Positions 53,789 through 62,395 of a stretch of DNA of 64,000 bases are shown here, piece after piece. Position numbers and translations under genes: made by a program. Position 1 is the stretch's first letter. Every line of letters starts with the position of its first letter. The stretch is from Paenibacillus algicola (GTDB lineage Bacteria; Bacillota; Bacilli; Paenibacillales; Paenibacillaceae). The DNA is taken from positions 3,352,501 to 3,416,500 of the forward strand of contig NZ_CP040396.1 of NCBI RefSeq assembly GCF_005577435.1, given 5' to 3'. Below the pieces are notes generated by a model. The model made no database searches. It was not told the origin of the DNA and was given only the letters and a program-made list of their open reading frames with translations.

Positions 53789-55144
53789 TTATTCGGAAAG
53801 TCTGGCTTCCAATTCGGCTTTCTCTTTCTCGTAACCCGGCTTGCCGAGCAGAGCGAACATATTCTTCTTGTACGCTTCCACGCCCGGCTGGTCAAACGGG
53901 TTCACACCCAACAGATAACCGCTGATTCCGCAGGCCTTTTCGAAAAAGTATACCAGATATCCGAAGGAATAGGGAGTGAAATCTGGAATTGTCACAATCA
54001 AATTTGGAACCTGGCCATCGGTATGCGCCAGCATCGTGCCCTGGAACGCTTTTTTGTTGACGAAATCAAGCGTTTTGCCGCTCAGGAAGTTCAGTCCGTC
54101 CAGATCATCCGGATCGGATTCAATCGTAATATGGTCTGCTACATTCTCGACCTGAAGCACCGTTTCGAAAATGTTCCGGCTGCCTTCCTGGATAAATTGT
54201 CCCATGGAGTGCAAATCGGTCGAGAAATCGACAGAAGCCGGGTAAATGCCCTTATAATCCTTGCCTTCGCTCTCGCCGTACAGCTGCTTCCACCACTCCG
54301 ACACGAAATGCAGGGAAGGCTCGTAGTTCACGAGAATTTCGATGCCTTTGCCTTTACGGTACAGGGCGTTGCGGACCGCCGCGTATTGATACGCTTCGTT
54401 CTCCGCCACGTTCGGGCTGCTGTACTCCTTGGAGGCGTCAGCTGCACCCTGCATCATCTCTTCAATGTTAATGCCGGCTGCAGCAATTGGAAGAAGTCCG
54501 ACCGCGGTCAGAACGGAATAGCGTCCGCCTACGTCATCCGGGATAATGAAGGATTCGTAGCCTTCTTCAGTGGCCAGCTTCTTGAGTGCCCCCTTCTCCT
54601 GGTCCGTTGTCGCGTAGATCCGCTTGCGCGCTTCTTCCTTGCCGTATTTCTTCTCCAGCTCTGCGCGGAAGATACGGAAAGCGATTGCCGGCTCTGTCGT
54701 CGTGCCGGATTTGGAAATCACATTAACGGAGAAATCCTTGCCTTCAATCAGCTGCAGCAGGTGCGTTACATACGTGGAGCTGATGTTGTTGCCGGCAAAA
54801 TAAATTTCCGGTGTCTTGCGCTGATCCTTCGACAGCTCATTATAGAAGCTGTGGGACAGCATCTCAATCGCTGCACGCGCGCCCAGGTATGAGCCCCCGA
54901 TGCCGATAACGATCAGGACATCGGAGTCCTGCTTGATCTTGTCCGCTGCCTGCTGGATACGGCTGAACTCTTCCTTGTCATATTGGGTCGGGAGGTCAAT
55001 CCAGCCCAAGTAATCGGAGCCTGCGCCAGTGCCATTATGTAATTGCTCGTGGGCCGTACGGATCGGCTCGGCAAAATAATCAATTTCGTGCTGGTTTACA
55101 AAAGTCAGGGCCTTGCTGTAGTCAAACTTGATTTTTTTCGACAT
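53789..55144 (-). CDS. pgi: Glucose-6-phosphate isomerase
   Basis: 451 residues. Interconverts glucose 6-phosphate and fructose 6-phosphate. Family motifs: [18 protein letters not shown] (about 79-96), the phosphate-binding [16 protein letters not shown] (about 142-157), the catalytic glutamate within the [28 protein letters not shown] / [12 protein letters not shown] region and the C-terminal lysine. Its length fits the shorter Bacillus type. It starts at ATG behind AGGAGGC. Upstream lies a 9-bp microsatellite region. Confidence 0.96.
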   Translation of the reverse strand: MSKKIKFDYSKALTFVNQHEIDYFAEPIRTAHEQLHNGTGAGSDYLGWIDLPTQYDKEEFSRIQQAADKIKQDSDVLIVIGIGGSYLGARAAIEMLSHSFYNELSKDQRKTPEIYFAGNNISSTYVTHLLQLIEGKDFSVNVISKSGTTTEPAIAFRIFRAELEKKYGKEEARKRIYATTDQEKGALKKLATEEGYESFIIPDDVGGRYSVLTAVGLLPIAAAGINIEEMMQGAADASKEYSSPNVAENEAYQYAAVRNALYRKGKGIEILVNYEPSLHFVSEWWKQLYGESEGKDYKGIYPASVDFSTDLHSMGQFIQEGSRNIFETVLQVENVADHITIESDPDDLDGLNFLSGKTLDFVNKKAFQGTMLAHTDGQVPNLIVTIPDFTPYSFGYLVYFFEKACGISGYLLGVNPFDQPGVEAYKKNMFALLGKPGYEKEKAELEARLSE

Positions 55145-55208
55145 GGTATAAACAGCCTCCTGTTTTCATAGTCATCATTGGCATTTCTGCTACATTACCA
55201 TACTTCAA

Positions 55209-55355
55209 TTAACGCCCCGGTTCAAGCTGGAGCAGGTGGTGCGGGTGGTGCGGGTGGTGCGGGTGATGCGGGTGATGCGGGTGGTGCGGGTGATGCTGGT
55301 GGTGCGGGTGATGCGGGTGATGCTGGTGGTACGGGGCGATGAGGGCAGGCCTCAT
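55209..55355 (-). CDS. Possible small histidine-rich protein (low support)
   Basis: An open frame of 48 residues from ATG 55355 to TAA 55209 encodes MRPALIAPYHH, then HHP/HHQ triplets (about ten copies, 9 to 41) and a short tail. The repeats come from the 9-bp microsatellite. There is no clear ribosome binding site before the ATG (CTAACAGTCAG). If translated it would be a metal-binding peptide of the Hpn-like type. It lies just after the ppnP stop and just before pgi. Confidence 0.2.
   Translation of the reverse strand: MRPALIAPYHQHHPHHPHHQHHPHHPHHPHHPHHPHHPHHLLQLEPGR
55233..55331 (+). repeat. 9-bp microsatellite (GCGGGTGRT)n
   Basis: About eleven copies of GCGGGTGGT/GCGGGTGAT/GCTGGTGGT are in register over about 100 bases. 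The variation is mostly at the G/A in the third triplet and G/T in the first. On the minus strand the triplets read CAC-CAC-CCG. It lies in the 228-base gap between ppnP and pgi and replaces any visible pgi promoter. Confidence 0.9.
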
Positions 55356-55372
55356 CTGACTGTTAGCTAGAC

Positions 55373-55690
55373 TTATGCAGACGGGTAAGAGCAGCAGTAA
55401 TCGGTTACTTTGCGGATCTCCAGCTTGAAGGAGGCCTTCGCAGGTACGTGAAAAGTGGCTTGCCCTTGAATTTCCATCCAGCTCTCTTCACCTGGAAGCA
55501 GCACCTTCAAATCACCTGACAGGATCTCCATAATTTCCGGTCCATCTGTCCCGAATTCATAGCTTCCCGGTAGCATGATACCCAAGGTAACCTTCTCCCC
55601 ATTTTCCAAGATCACCGTGCGGCTGGTCACTTGACCGTCATAGTAAATATTAGCTTCCTTCTGAACTGAAACCTGATTAAATTGAGACAT
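55373..55690 (-). CDS. ppnP: Pyrimidine/purine nucleoside phosphorylase (PpnP, DUF1255)
   Basis: 105 residues, a small cupin. KANIYYDGQVTSRTVILENGEK-like, LGIMLPGSYEFGTDGPEIMEILSGDL (about 37-62) and the C-terminal FHVPAKASFKLEI (about 80-92) are family features. PpnP cleaves several nucleosides with phosphate. It starts at ATG behind AGAGGGG. It lies between tkt and pgi on the same strand, so these genes may be partly co-transcribed. Confidence 0.92.
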   Translation of the reverse strand: MSQFNQVSVQKEANIYYDGQVTSRTVILENGEKVTLGIMLPGSYEFGTDGPEIMEILSGDLKVLLPGEESWMEIQGQATFHVPAKASFKLEIRKVTDYCCSYPSA

Positions 55691-55794
55691 GTGCGGTTTC
55701 CCCTCTCGCTATATAGATAGGTCGGCACCCGCAGTGATAGAGCAAGAGCAGGTGCCGACCTTGATGATCATGATGTCAATCTGAACAGTGAAGC

Positions 55795-57810
55795 TTACAG
55801 CAGGGCTTTGATGCGGCTAACGACATTCTCGACTGTGAAGCCATATTCAGCAATGACGCGGTCTCCCGGAGCGGATGCGCCAAAAGTGCTGATGCCAAGA
55901 ATATCGCCCTGATCGCCAACATAACGCTCCCATCCGAATGGATGAGCCATTTCGATGGCCAGACGGGCTTTTACCTCTGGAAGCAGGACAGAATCCTTAT
56001 ATGCCTGATCCTGAGCATCGAACAAATCCCAGCTTGGCATGCTGATGACACGGACCTGAATACCATCCTGTGCCAATGCTTCCTGAGCCTTGACCGCCAG
56101 CTGTACTTCGGAGCCGGTAGCGATGATTTGAGCCTGTGCTTTCCCTTCCTTGGCATCGGAAATCACATAAGCACCACGCTTGATCCCTTCACGCGCCTGA
56201 TCTACGGCGCCTTCAAGCACCGGAAGATTCTGGCGAGTGAGCACCAAAGCAACCGGACGATCCTGATTCTCCATAGAATATGCCCAGGCTGCGGAGGTTT
56301 CGTTAGCGTCCGCCGGACGGATTACCGTAAGGCCCGGAATAATACGCAGGGAAGCCAGCTGCTCAATCGGCTCATGCGTAGGTCCATCTTCACCAACAGC
56401 GATACTGTCATGCGTCAGCACATAGGTCACTGGAAGCTTCATAATAGCAGCCAGGCGAATTGCCGGACGCAGGTAGTCCGTAAATACAAAGAACGTACCT
56501 CCAAATACCTTGAGACCGCCGTGCAGGGCAATTCCGTTGTTGGCTGCTGCCATTGCGAACTCACGTACACCGTAGTAAACATTACGGCCTTCATAGCTGT
56601 TCGCTGTAAAGTTGCTCAGATCGTTCAGATGCGTCATCGTGGAGCTCTCCAGGTCAGCCGAGCCGCCCAGCAGCTGCGGAATTCCGCCTGTCAAGCCGTT
56701 CAAGGCTTTACCGGAAGCAATACGGGTGGAAACAGCTTTGTCCTCCGCAGTGTACTTCGGAAGGTCCTGATCCCAGCCCTCGTTCAGCTTTCCGGATACT
56801 GCAGCTTCAAATTGAGCCGCAAGCTCAGGATAAGCTGCCTTGTACTGCTCAAACTTGTCTTCCCATGCCTTGAAAGCTGCAATACCGCGTTCCTTCACTT
56901 CGGCAAAATGAGCTGCAACCTCTTCAGGAACATAGAAGTCCTCTTCGGAAACCCAGTTATAGAATTCCTTCGTCAGCTTGGTCTCTTCTGCACCCAGTGG
57001 AGAGCCGTGTGTACCGCCATGACCGCCTTTGCCCTGCTTGTTCGGGCTGCCATAGCCAATCACCGTCTTTACCTCGATCAGTGTCGGACGCTGCGAGTCG
57101 GCCTGAGCTTCCTTGATCGCCTGCTCGATTGCAGCCAGATCATTACCATCCTCTACGCGCAGCACCTGCCAGCCGTAAGCTTCGAAGCGCTGTGCTGCAT
57201 TTTCTGAAAAGGACAGGTTCAGCTCGCCATCCAAGGAAATGTCATTGGAATCATACAGCATGATCAGCTTGCCCAGCTTCAAATGTCCCGCCAGAGAAGC
57301 CGCTTCAGCGGAAACGCCCTCCATCAGGTCGCCATCGCCGCAAATCGCGTACGTATAGTGATCCATGACGTTGAAATCCTCTTTATTGTAAACAGCACTC
57401 ATGTGCGCTTCTGCCATCGCCATACCGACAGCCATGCCTACCCCTTGTCCCAACGGACCGGTTGTCGCGTCAACACCCGCAGTGTGGCCGAATTCCGGAT
57501 GTCCCGGAGTTTTGCTGCCCCATTGACGGAACTGCTTCAAATCCTCGATCGACAGATCATAGCCGCTCAGGTGCAGCAAGCTGTACAGCAGCATCGAGCC
57601 GTGTCCGGCAGACAGCACAAAACGGTCGCGGTTGATCCATGAAGGCTGGTCCGGGTTGTGATTCATCGTCTTCGCAAACAGCTGATAGCCCATGGGTGCA
57701 GACCCCATTGGCATGCCGGGATGTCCGGATTTTGCTTTCTCGATCGCGTCAATCGAGAGTGTCCGGATTGTAGCGATGGACAGATTGTCAATCGTCTGAT
57801 TACTTGTCAT
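55795..57810 (-). CDS. tkt: Transketolase
   Basis: 671 residues. Transfers two-carbon units between sugar phosphates in the pentose phosphate pathway, with thiamine diphosphate. Signatures: [20 protein letters not shown] (about 18-37), [17 protein letters not shown] (about 108-124), [22 protein letters not shown] (about 151-172, ThDP motif GDG), and [26 protein letters not shown] (about 464-489), which provides substrate-binding histidines. Length is normal. It starts at ATG behind GAGGAGG. A small hairpin lies in its leader. Confidence 0.98.
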   Translation of the reverse strand: MTSNQTIDNLSIATIRTLSIDAIEKAKSGHPGMPMGSAPMGYQLFAKTMNHNPDQPSWINRDRFVLSAGHGSMLLYSLLHLSGYDLSIEDLKQFRQWGSKTPGHPEFGHTAGVDATTGPLGQGVGMAVGMAMAEAHMSAVYNKEDFNVMDHYTYAICGDGDLMEGVSAEAASLAGHLKLGKLIMLYDSNDISLDGELNLSFSENAAQRFEAYGWQVLRVEDGNDLAAIEQAIKEAQADSQRPTLIEVKTVIGYGSPNKQGKGGHGGTHGSPLGAEETKLTKEFYNWVSEEDFYVPEEVAAHFAEVKERGIAAFKAWEDKFEQYKAAYPELAAQFEAAVSGKLNEGWDQDLPKYTAEDKAVSTRIASGKALNGLTGGIPQLLGGSADLESSTMTHLNDLSNFTANSYEGRNVYYGVREFAMAAANNGIALHGGLKVFGGTFFVFTDYLRPAIRLAAIMKLPVTYVLTHDSIAVGEDGPTHEPIEQLASLRIIPGLTVIRPADANETSAAWAYSMENQDRPVALVLTRQNLPVLEGAVDQAREGIKRGAYVISDAKEGKAQAQIIATGSEVQLAVKAQEALAQDGIQVRVISMPSWDLFDAQDQAYKDSVLLPEVKARLAIEMAHPFGWERYVGDQGDILGISTFGASAPGDRVIAEYGFTVENVVSRIKALL

Positions 57811-58260
57811 AAAAAAAATCCTCCTCAGGTTCAGTGCTTGATTAAGCGTTCTTGGTCTTCAACCTGGAGCTTATCCAGGTCAGAGGGCAATTAGGTAAGT
57901 TGAAATTATCAATTTGACTCTTATTGTATCATCTGATGCGTTTCTTTGCTATACGGGAATTCATGTTCATGTGTTTTCATTTTAGCTCTGCTCGTTTTCA
58001 TTTTATATGGACCGGGCATTTTATTTGGACCCGGCATCCTGAGCTGATCCTCGGCTATTGTGGCGATTTCATTCCAGGTCTCTCTGAGTAACATCCACGC
58101 ATTGCTTCTGCAGCCAAAGCCCTTCAGCATTATGCCCTCTCTACGAGGGCTATAACCTCATCAACGGCTATTGAAGCAGCAAGCTGGAAGGTGAGAAAAA
58201 GTAGATGAGGAGCGGGGAGCTCCAAGCTAGATACACATGGCAAAGGTTCTCTATGGGATA
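57811..58260. other. Intergenic region upstream of tkt
   Basis: About 450 bases. ACCTGGA/TCCAGGT (57862-57880) forms a seven-base stem with a five-base loop in the tkt leader. TACAAT is present on the minus strand near 57925, but I could not find a good -35. No gene with a ribosome binding site was found. The right side borders the terminator for the VWA/array transcript. Confidence 0.4.
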
Positions 58261-58300
58261 TAAAAAACGACGGTGCCAAGGAATACTCCCTGCACCGCCG
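58261..58300 (-). terminator. Intrinsic terminator downstream of the 51-bp array
   Basis: On the minus strand CGGCGGTGC pairs with GCACCGTCG (one G-T) around 15 bases, followed by six T. A transcript entering from the VWA operon at 59462 would run through the whole repeat array and stop here. Confidence 0.8.
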
Positions 58301-58341
58301 ATGCTGTATTTGGATCTATTGTTGAGTTGTAGAGTCTGGGA

Positions 58342-58374
58342 CCGCCGCCGTTGCGCGGGAGCCGCAACGGCGGC
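58342..58374. repeat. 13-base inverted repeat at the left edge of array 2
   Basis: CGCCGCCGTTGCG and CGCAACGGCGGCG are perfect arms around a seven-base loop (CGGGAGC). The right arm is the variable half of a 51-bp unit; the left arm is its inverted copy. Confidence 0.75.
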
Positions 58375-58378
58375 GCGT

Positions 58379-59430
58379 CGTGGTCGGTTTTTGGTGTTCG
58401 TTTGCGCCAGAGCCGCAACGGCGGCGCAACGGGTTCGGTTTTTGGTGTTCGTTTGTGCCAGAGCCACACCAGCGGCGCAACGAGTTCGGGTTTTGGTGTT
58501 CGTTTGCGCGGGAGCCGCACCAGCAGCGCAACGAGTTCGGTTTTTGGTGTTCGTTTGCGCCAGCACCGCCTCAGCGGCGCAACGAGTTCGGTTTTTGGTG
58601 TTCGTTTGCGCTAGCACCGCCTCAGCGGCGCAACGAGTTCGGGTTTTGGTGTTCGTTTGCGCCAGAGCCGCATCGGTGGCGCAACGAGTTCGGTTTTTGG
58701 TGTTCGTTTGCGCGGGAGCCGCAACGGCGGCGCAACGAGTTCGGTTTTTGGTGTTCGTTTGCGCAGGAGCCTCAACTGCGGCGCAACGAGTTCGGTTTTT
58801 GGTGTTCGTTTGCGCCAGAACCACCTCGGCGGCGCAACGAGTTCGGGTTTTGGTGTTCGTTTGCGCGGGAGCCGCACCAGCAGCGCAACGAGTTCGGGTT
58901 TTGGTGTTCGTTTGCGCCAGAGCCGCACCAGCAGCGCAACGAGTTCGGGTTTTGGTGTTCGTTTGCGCTAGAACCGCAACGGCGGCGCAACGAGTTCGGG
59001 TTTTGGTGTTCGTTTGTGCGGGAACCACCTCGGCGGCGCAACGGGTTCGGTTTTTGGTGTTCGTTTGCGCCAGAGCCACATCGGTGGCGCAACGTGTTCG
59101 GTTTTTGGTGTTCGTTTGCGCCAGAGCCGCACCAGCGGCGCAACGAGTTCGGGTTTTGGTGTTCGTTTGCGCGGGAGCCGCACCAGCGGCGCAACGAGTT
59201 CGGGTTTTGGTGTTCGTTTGTGCCAGAGCCGCAACGGCGGCGCAACGAGTTCGGTTTTTGGTGTTCGTTTGCGCTAGCACCGCACCAGCAGCGCAACGAG
59301 TTCGGTTTTTGGTGTTCGTTTGCGCGGGAGCCGCAACGGCGGCGCAACGAGTTCGGTTTTTGGTGTTCGTTTGCGCCAGCACCACCTCGGCGGCGCAACG
59401 AGTTCGGTTTTCGCGTTCACGCGGCGTGAC
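58379..59430 (+). repeat. 51-bp tandem repeat array 2 (20 full units)
   Basis: Units start at 58379 and every 51 bases to 59348 with no insertion or deletion. A partial unit starts at 59399 and a broken one precedes 58379. Bases 1-29 are nearly constant: CG(A/G/T)GTTCGG(T/G)TTTTGGTGTT then CGTTTG(C/T)GC. Bases 30-47 vary among a few alleles in different combinations, and bases 44-51 return to constant GGCGCAA. In most units the variable part holds a dyad such as GCCGC/GCGGC. The last partial unit (59399) reads TTCGGTTTTCGCGTTC, which is the array 1 form. All open frames through the array are long because 51 is three times 17; I do not call a gene here. Confidence 0.95.
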
Positions 59431-59461
59431 GGCAGCTTTGGGCGCTGACGCTCCTGCAGCA

Positions 59462-62395
59462 CTATTTGCGGCGCGTGCGGCTTTTGGCCTGCAGCAGCCG
59501 ATCCATGGAAGTGCCGCCCTGCTCCGCTGGCGGCACCCCGCCCTGCCCGGCCGGCTTCGCCCCGCCCTGCCCGGCCGGCTTCGCCCCGGCCGGCGCCGGC
59601 TCGCGCAGCGGGGCGTCCCGCCGCTGCGCCGGCACCCCCGGCGCGGCTGCACTGCCGCCGCGCCCCTCCGAGCCCGCATCGCTGCGCGCGGGCTCGGCGG
59701 CGGGACCGGGCGGCTTCATGCCGCCGCTCCGGCTCCCGCCGTAAAAGCTGGCTGCGCGTGCCTTACGCGCAGCCAACCGCCCGAGGCCGGCGTCCCGCCC
59801 GGCCTCAGCGGCAGCGGCAGGCTGGCGGCGCAGCGGCCGCGCCAGCCAGGCGCCGATGGCGGCCCATGGCAGAGCCAGGCGCCGCACGGCGATATCGGCG
59901 ACCCACAGAAGCAGGGCCGCCGCCAGCAGCGGGTAGCTCCAATCATGGAGCACCTGCCGCGAAACCGCTTCGCGGTCAAACACCGCGGCCGGCTCCTCCC
60001 ACTTAAGCACCCGGCCTCCCGTCAGCTCGGCCAGCTGCTGGAGTGCTTCTGCCCCGACGCCCGTGGAGATCTTGTACTCCGGCGAATACGGGACGACGAA
60101 TCCCGTGCCTGCCGCTGCCTGAACAGGCGTCTCCCCGCTGTCATCCGACAGCGACAGCAGAAACGCACCGGGCTTGGAGATGTCCAGCTGACCTGTATAG
60201 CGACCAGGGGCCTCTTGAACCAGCTCGACCTGCTGCTCCTGCCCCTCTTCTCCGGTAATCATCGCAGACAGCTTCTCCGGAGCGCTGCTGCCATCTGTCG
60301 TAATCTGCAAATTCACCCGGCTGCCTGCAGCCTCCGTGCTCACTTCATAAGGGGACGCCTCAAATTGCGGAAACGTCCATTTCACAAGCTCGGTCAGCGT
60401 GTCTGCAAATTTCGGCCACGAGACCCACGCCTTCGACCACTTTCCGCTCAGATCACTGCTCCAGGCCACCGTTCGTCCCGACCCATATTGCCAGCGGGCC
60501 AGAATCGGGTCCGGCTCCGGGCTCGACAGCACCACCTGGGCCGTCGATTTCGGCGTCGTTGCGACATAACCAAGCAGTCCGGGAACGCCCTCCGCGAATA
60601 ACGGTCCCCAGTCGCCCGCATTTTGTACAGCTGGAATAAACGGCTTATCCACGATATAGGACTTGGCCAGCAAAACAGCCTCCCGGCTGAATATGGCTGG
60701 AAGCGTTGTTTCATCTTCTACGAAGTAGTAACGGCCCTTCGCAGCCTCTGCCAAGGATTGCAGCAGCACCTGATCGGAATCCATGCCGACGGCTACGGAG
60801 GACATCGTAATCTTTTCCGCCACCATCTGATCCGTCAGCTCGCTGTAGTTGCTCCCCAGCGCCGACTGTCCATCTGTCATCAGAATCAGGTGCCTGCGCT
60901 GCGTGGTAATGTCCAGCATTTGCTCAAGCGCATCGGCGACAGCGGGATAAATGTTCGTTCCCCCGCTGCTTTGGATTCCCTGGATTGCCTCCAGTACCTC
61001 CTTCTTATCTCCCAGCTCCCGGGGCTCCACAACCCACCAGGGCCTGTCGTCAAAAGCAACCACCCCCACGGTATCCTTCGCCCGCAGCAGCTCGACCGTC
61101 CGCATCGCCGATTCCTTCACCAGCTCCATCTTGGCGCCGGACATGCTGCCAGAGCGGTCAATGACCAGAATCAGGCCGAGGGACGGGATTTCCCGCTTGC
61201 CCTCCAGCTCCATGGACACAGGCAGCGCTTTTTCGATCGGGGTCTTGAAATAACCGCCCATGCCGAAGCTGTCTTCGCCGCCGACCATCATAAACCCGGT
61301 GCCAAAGCTTCGCACGGACTGCTCAATCATCTCCATCTGCCGCCCCCCGACCCGGCTGCCAGACACATTATTAAAAATAATACTGTCATAAGCCGCATAC
61401 TTCGCCGCTTCCAGCGGAAGCAGCTCCGGTGGAATGACTTCGACAGCAATCATACCTGAGTCCAGTGCAGCCTTGATGTTGCCTGAGCTGCCTTCCTCTC
61501 CTTCTACAATAAGCACCCGCGGCGGTCCGTCTACCCGGGTAAAATCAGCTGCTGCATTATTGGCAGAGGATGTGTCTCCATCCATAAAAATCTCCGCCCG
61601 ATACCGGTGCAGCCCTGGAGACTTGGCCAAGCCTTGTACAGCATACCGGTTCTCACCCTTGCTGACCTCAATTCTCTGCCGCCCAATCTCCCGGCTGTCC
61701 TCATAAATGCGCAGCTCACCGGAAGCATTGTACGTGCTGTTCAGCAGCACCTCCATGGAAAAAGCCTCTCCCTGATACAGCTTGTCCGGCAGCTTCAGCT
61801 CCTCAACGGATACATCTTGAATGTCCTGTCCGGGTACCGGCAGTACATCCACGGCAATTCCCCGGTCCTTCAGCAGCCGGCCCATAGAGGCCATGCTGCC
61901 TACATTCTCCTCCCCGTCCGAGAGCAGCACAATTCGCGCATCTCCCTTTCCCTCAAATAAATAGGAGGCGAGCTGCAGACCAGACTCCAGGCCCGTGAAC
62001 GATTCCGCCACGGAAGCATTCAGGGAAGTGCCGCTCCCCTGTGCAGACAGCTTCTGCTCGACAGCTCCTTCAAGGCCCGTCGAGACCACCGCAATACGGT
62101 CCTTTTCTCCTTTCGTCTTCATGGACTCGCCGATCCACTGCTGAAGCCTAGCGGCATCCCCCATGCTGTCAGAACGGTCAGCCACATAAACAACCTGCTT
62201 GTCTTGCAGCACCGTAAATCCGTGTAAACCGGATATAGCCAAAATAAGCAGCAGAATAATGACGGTTCTCAGCCCGAAAGCGAGCTTTTTTCGGAAGCCG
62301 CTGAGCCGGTAATCTGAACGATAAGCACGGTACAGCAGCACGGCTGCCGGAATGAGCAGCAAGAGCCACCCGGGCTCGTTAAATTGAACGCCCAC
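59462..62395 (-). CDS. Large VWA-domain membrane protein (BatA/glutamine-amidotransferase-like type)
   Basis: 977 residues from GTG 62395, behind GGGGGGTG; the upstream ATG at 62422 has no ribosome binding site. Two N-terminal membrane segments (about 9-25 and 43-62) come first, then a VWA domain with YVADRSDSMG (DxSxS, about 70-79) and LLSDGEENVG. A class I glutamine amidotransferase-like domain follows (VLIVEGEEGSSG, MMVGGEDSFGMGGY; no catalytic cysteine seen). A second VWA domain has LVIDRSGSMSGAKM (about 413-426) with ILMTDGQSALG. A last membrane segment is near 850, and a Pro/Ala/Gly-rich tail ends the protein. Its start overlaps the stop of the upstream VWA gene by 17 bases. Function: unknown; such pairs occur with MoxR-type AAA ATPases in other genomes. 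Confidence 0.85.
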   Translation of the reverse strand: MGVQFNEPGWLLLLIPAAVLLYRAYRSDYRLSGFRKKLAFGLRTVIILLLILAISGLHGFTVLQDKQVVYVADRSDSMGDAARLQQWIGESMKTKGEKDRIAVVSTGLEGAVEQKLSAQGSGTSLNASVAESFTGLESGLQLASYLFEGKGDARIVLLSDGEENVGSMASMGRLLKDRGIAVDVLPVPGQDIQDVSVEELKLPDKLYQGEAFSMEVLLNSTYNASGELRIYEDSREIGRQRIEVSKGENRYAVQGLAKSPGLHRYRAEIFMDGDTSSANNAAADFTRVDGPPRVLIVEGEEGSSGNIKAALDSGMIAVEVIPPELLPLEAAKYAAYDSIIFNNVSGSRVGGRQMEMIEQSVRSFGTGFMMVGGEDSFGMGGYFKTPIEKALPVSMELEGKREIPSLGLILVIDRSGSMSGAKMELVKESAMRTVELLRAKDTVGVVAFDDRPWWVVEPRELGDKKEVLEAIQGIQSSGGTNIYPAVADALEQMLDITTQRRHLILMTDGQSALGSNYSELTDQMVAEKITMSSVAVGMDSDQVLLQSLAEAAKGRYYFVEDETTLPAIFSREAVLLAKSYIVDKPFIPAVQNAGDWGPLFAEGVPGLLGYVATTPKSTAQVVLSSPEPDPILARWQYGSGRTVAWSSDLSGKWSKAWVSWPKFADTLTELVKWTFPQFEASPYEVSTEAAGSRVNLQITTDGSSAPEKLSAMITGEEGQEQQVELVQEAPGRYTGQLDISKPGAFLLSLSDDSGETPVQAAAGTGFVVPYSPEYKISTGVGAEALQQLAELTGGRVLKWEEPAAVFDREAVSRQVLHDWSYPLLAAALLLWVADIAVRRLALPWAAIGAWLARPLRRQPAAAAEAGRDAGLGRLAARKARAASFYGGSRSGGMKPPGPAAEPARSDAGSEGRGGSAAAPGVPAQRRDAPLREPAPAGAKPAGQGGAKPAGQGGVPPAEQGGTSMDRLLQAKSRTRRK

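Noticed and set aside
55942..57207. A 421-codon plus-strand frame opposite tkt
   Set aside because: Antisense shadow of transketolase.
58379..59430. CRISPR array
   Set aside because: Units are contiguous 51-mers with limited allelic variation. There are no unique spacers of constant length and no cas genes.
58168..59679. A 503-codon minus-strand frame rich in AQTNTKNRTRC repeats
   Set aside because: It starts inside the VWA gene in another frame, with no translation signal, and its repeats follow only from the DNA array.
58205..60601. An open frame of nearly 800 codons on the plus strand through the 51-bp array and the antisense of the VWA gene
   Set aside because: The length comes from the 51-base period and high GC content. 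It has no ribosome binding site, and half of it is antisense to a well-supported gene.
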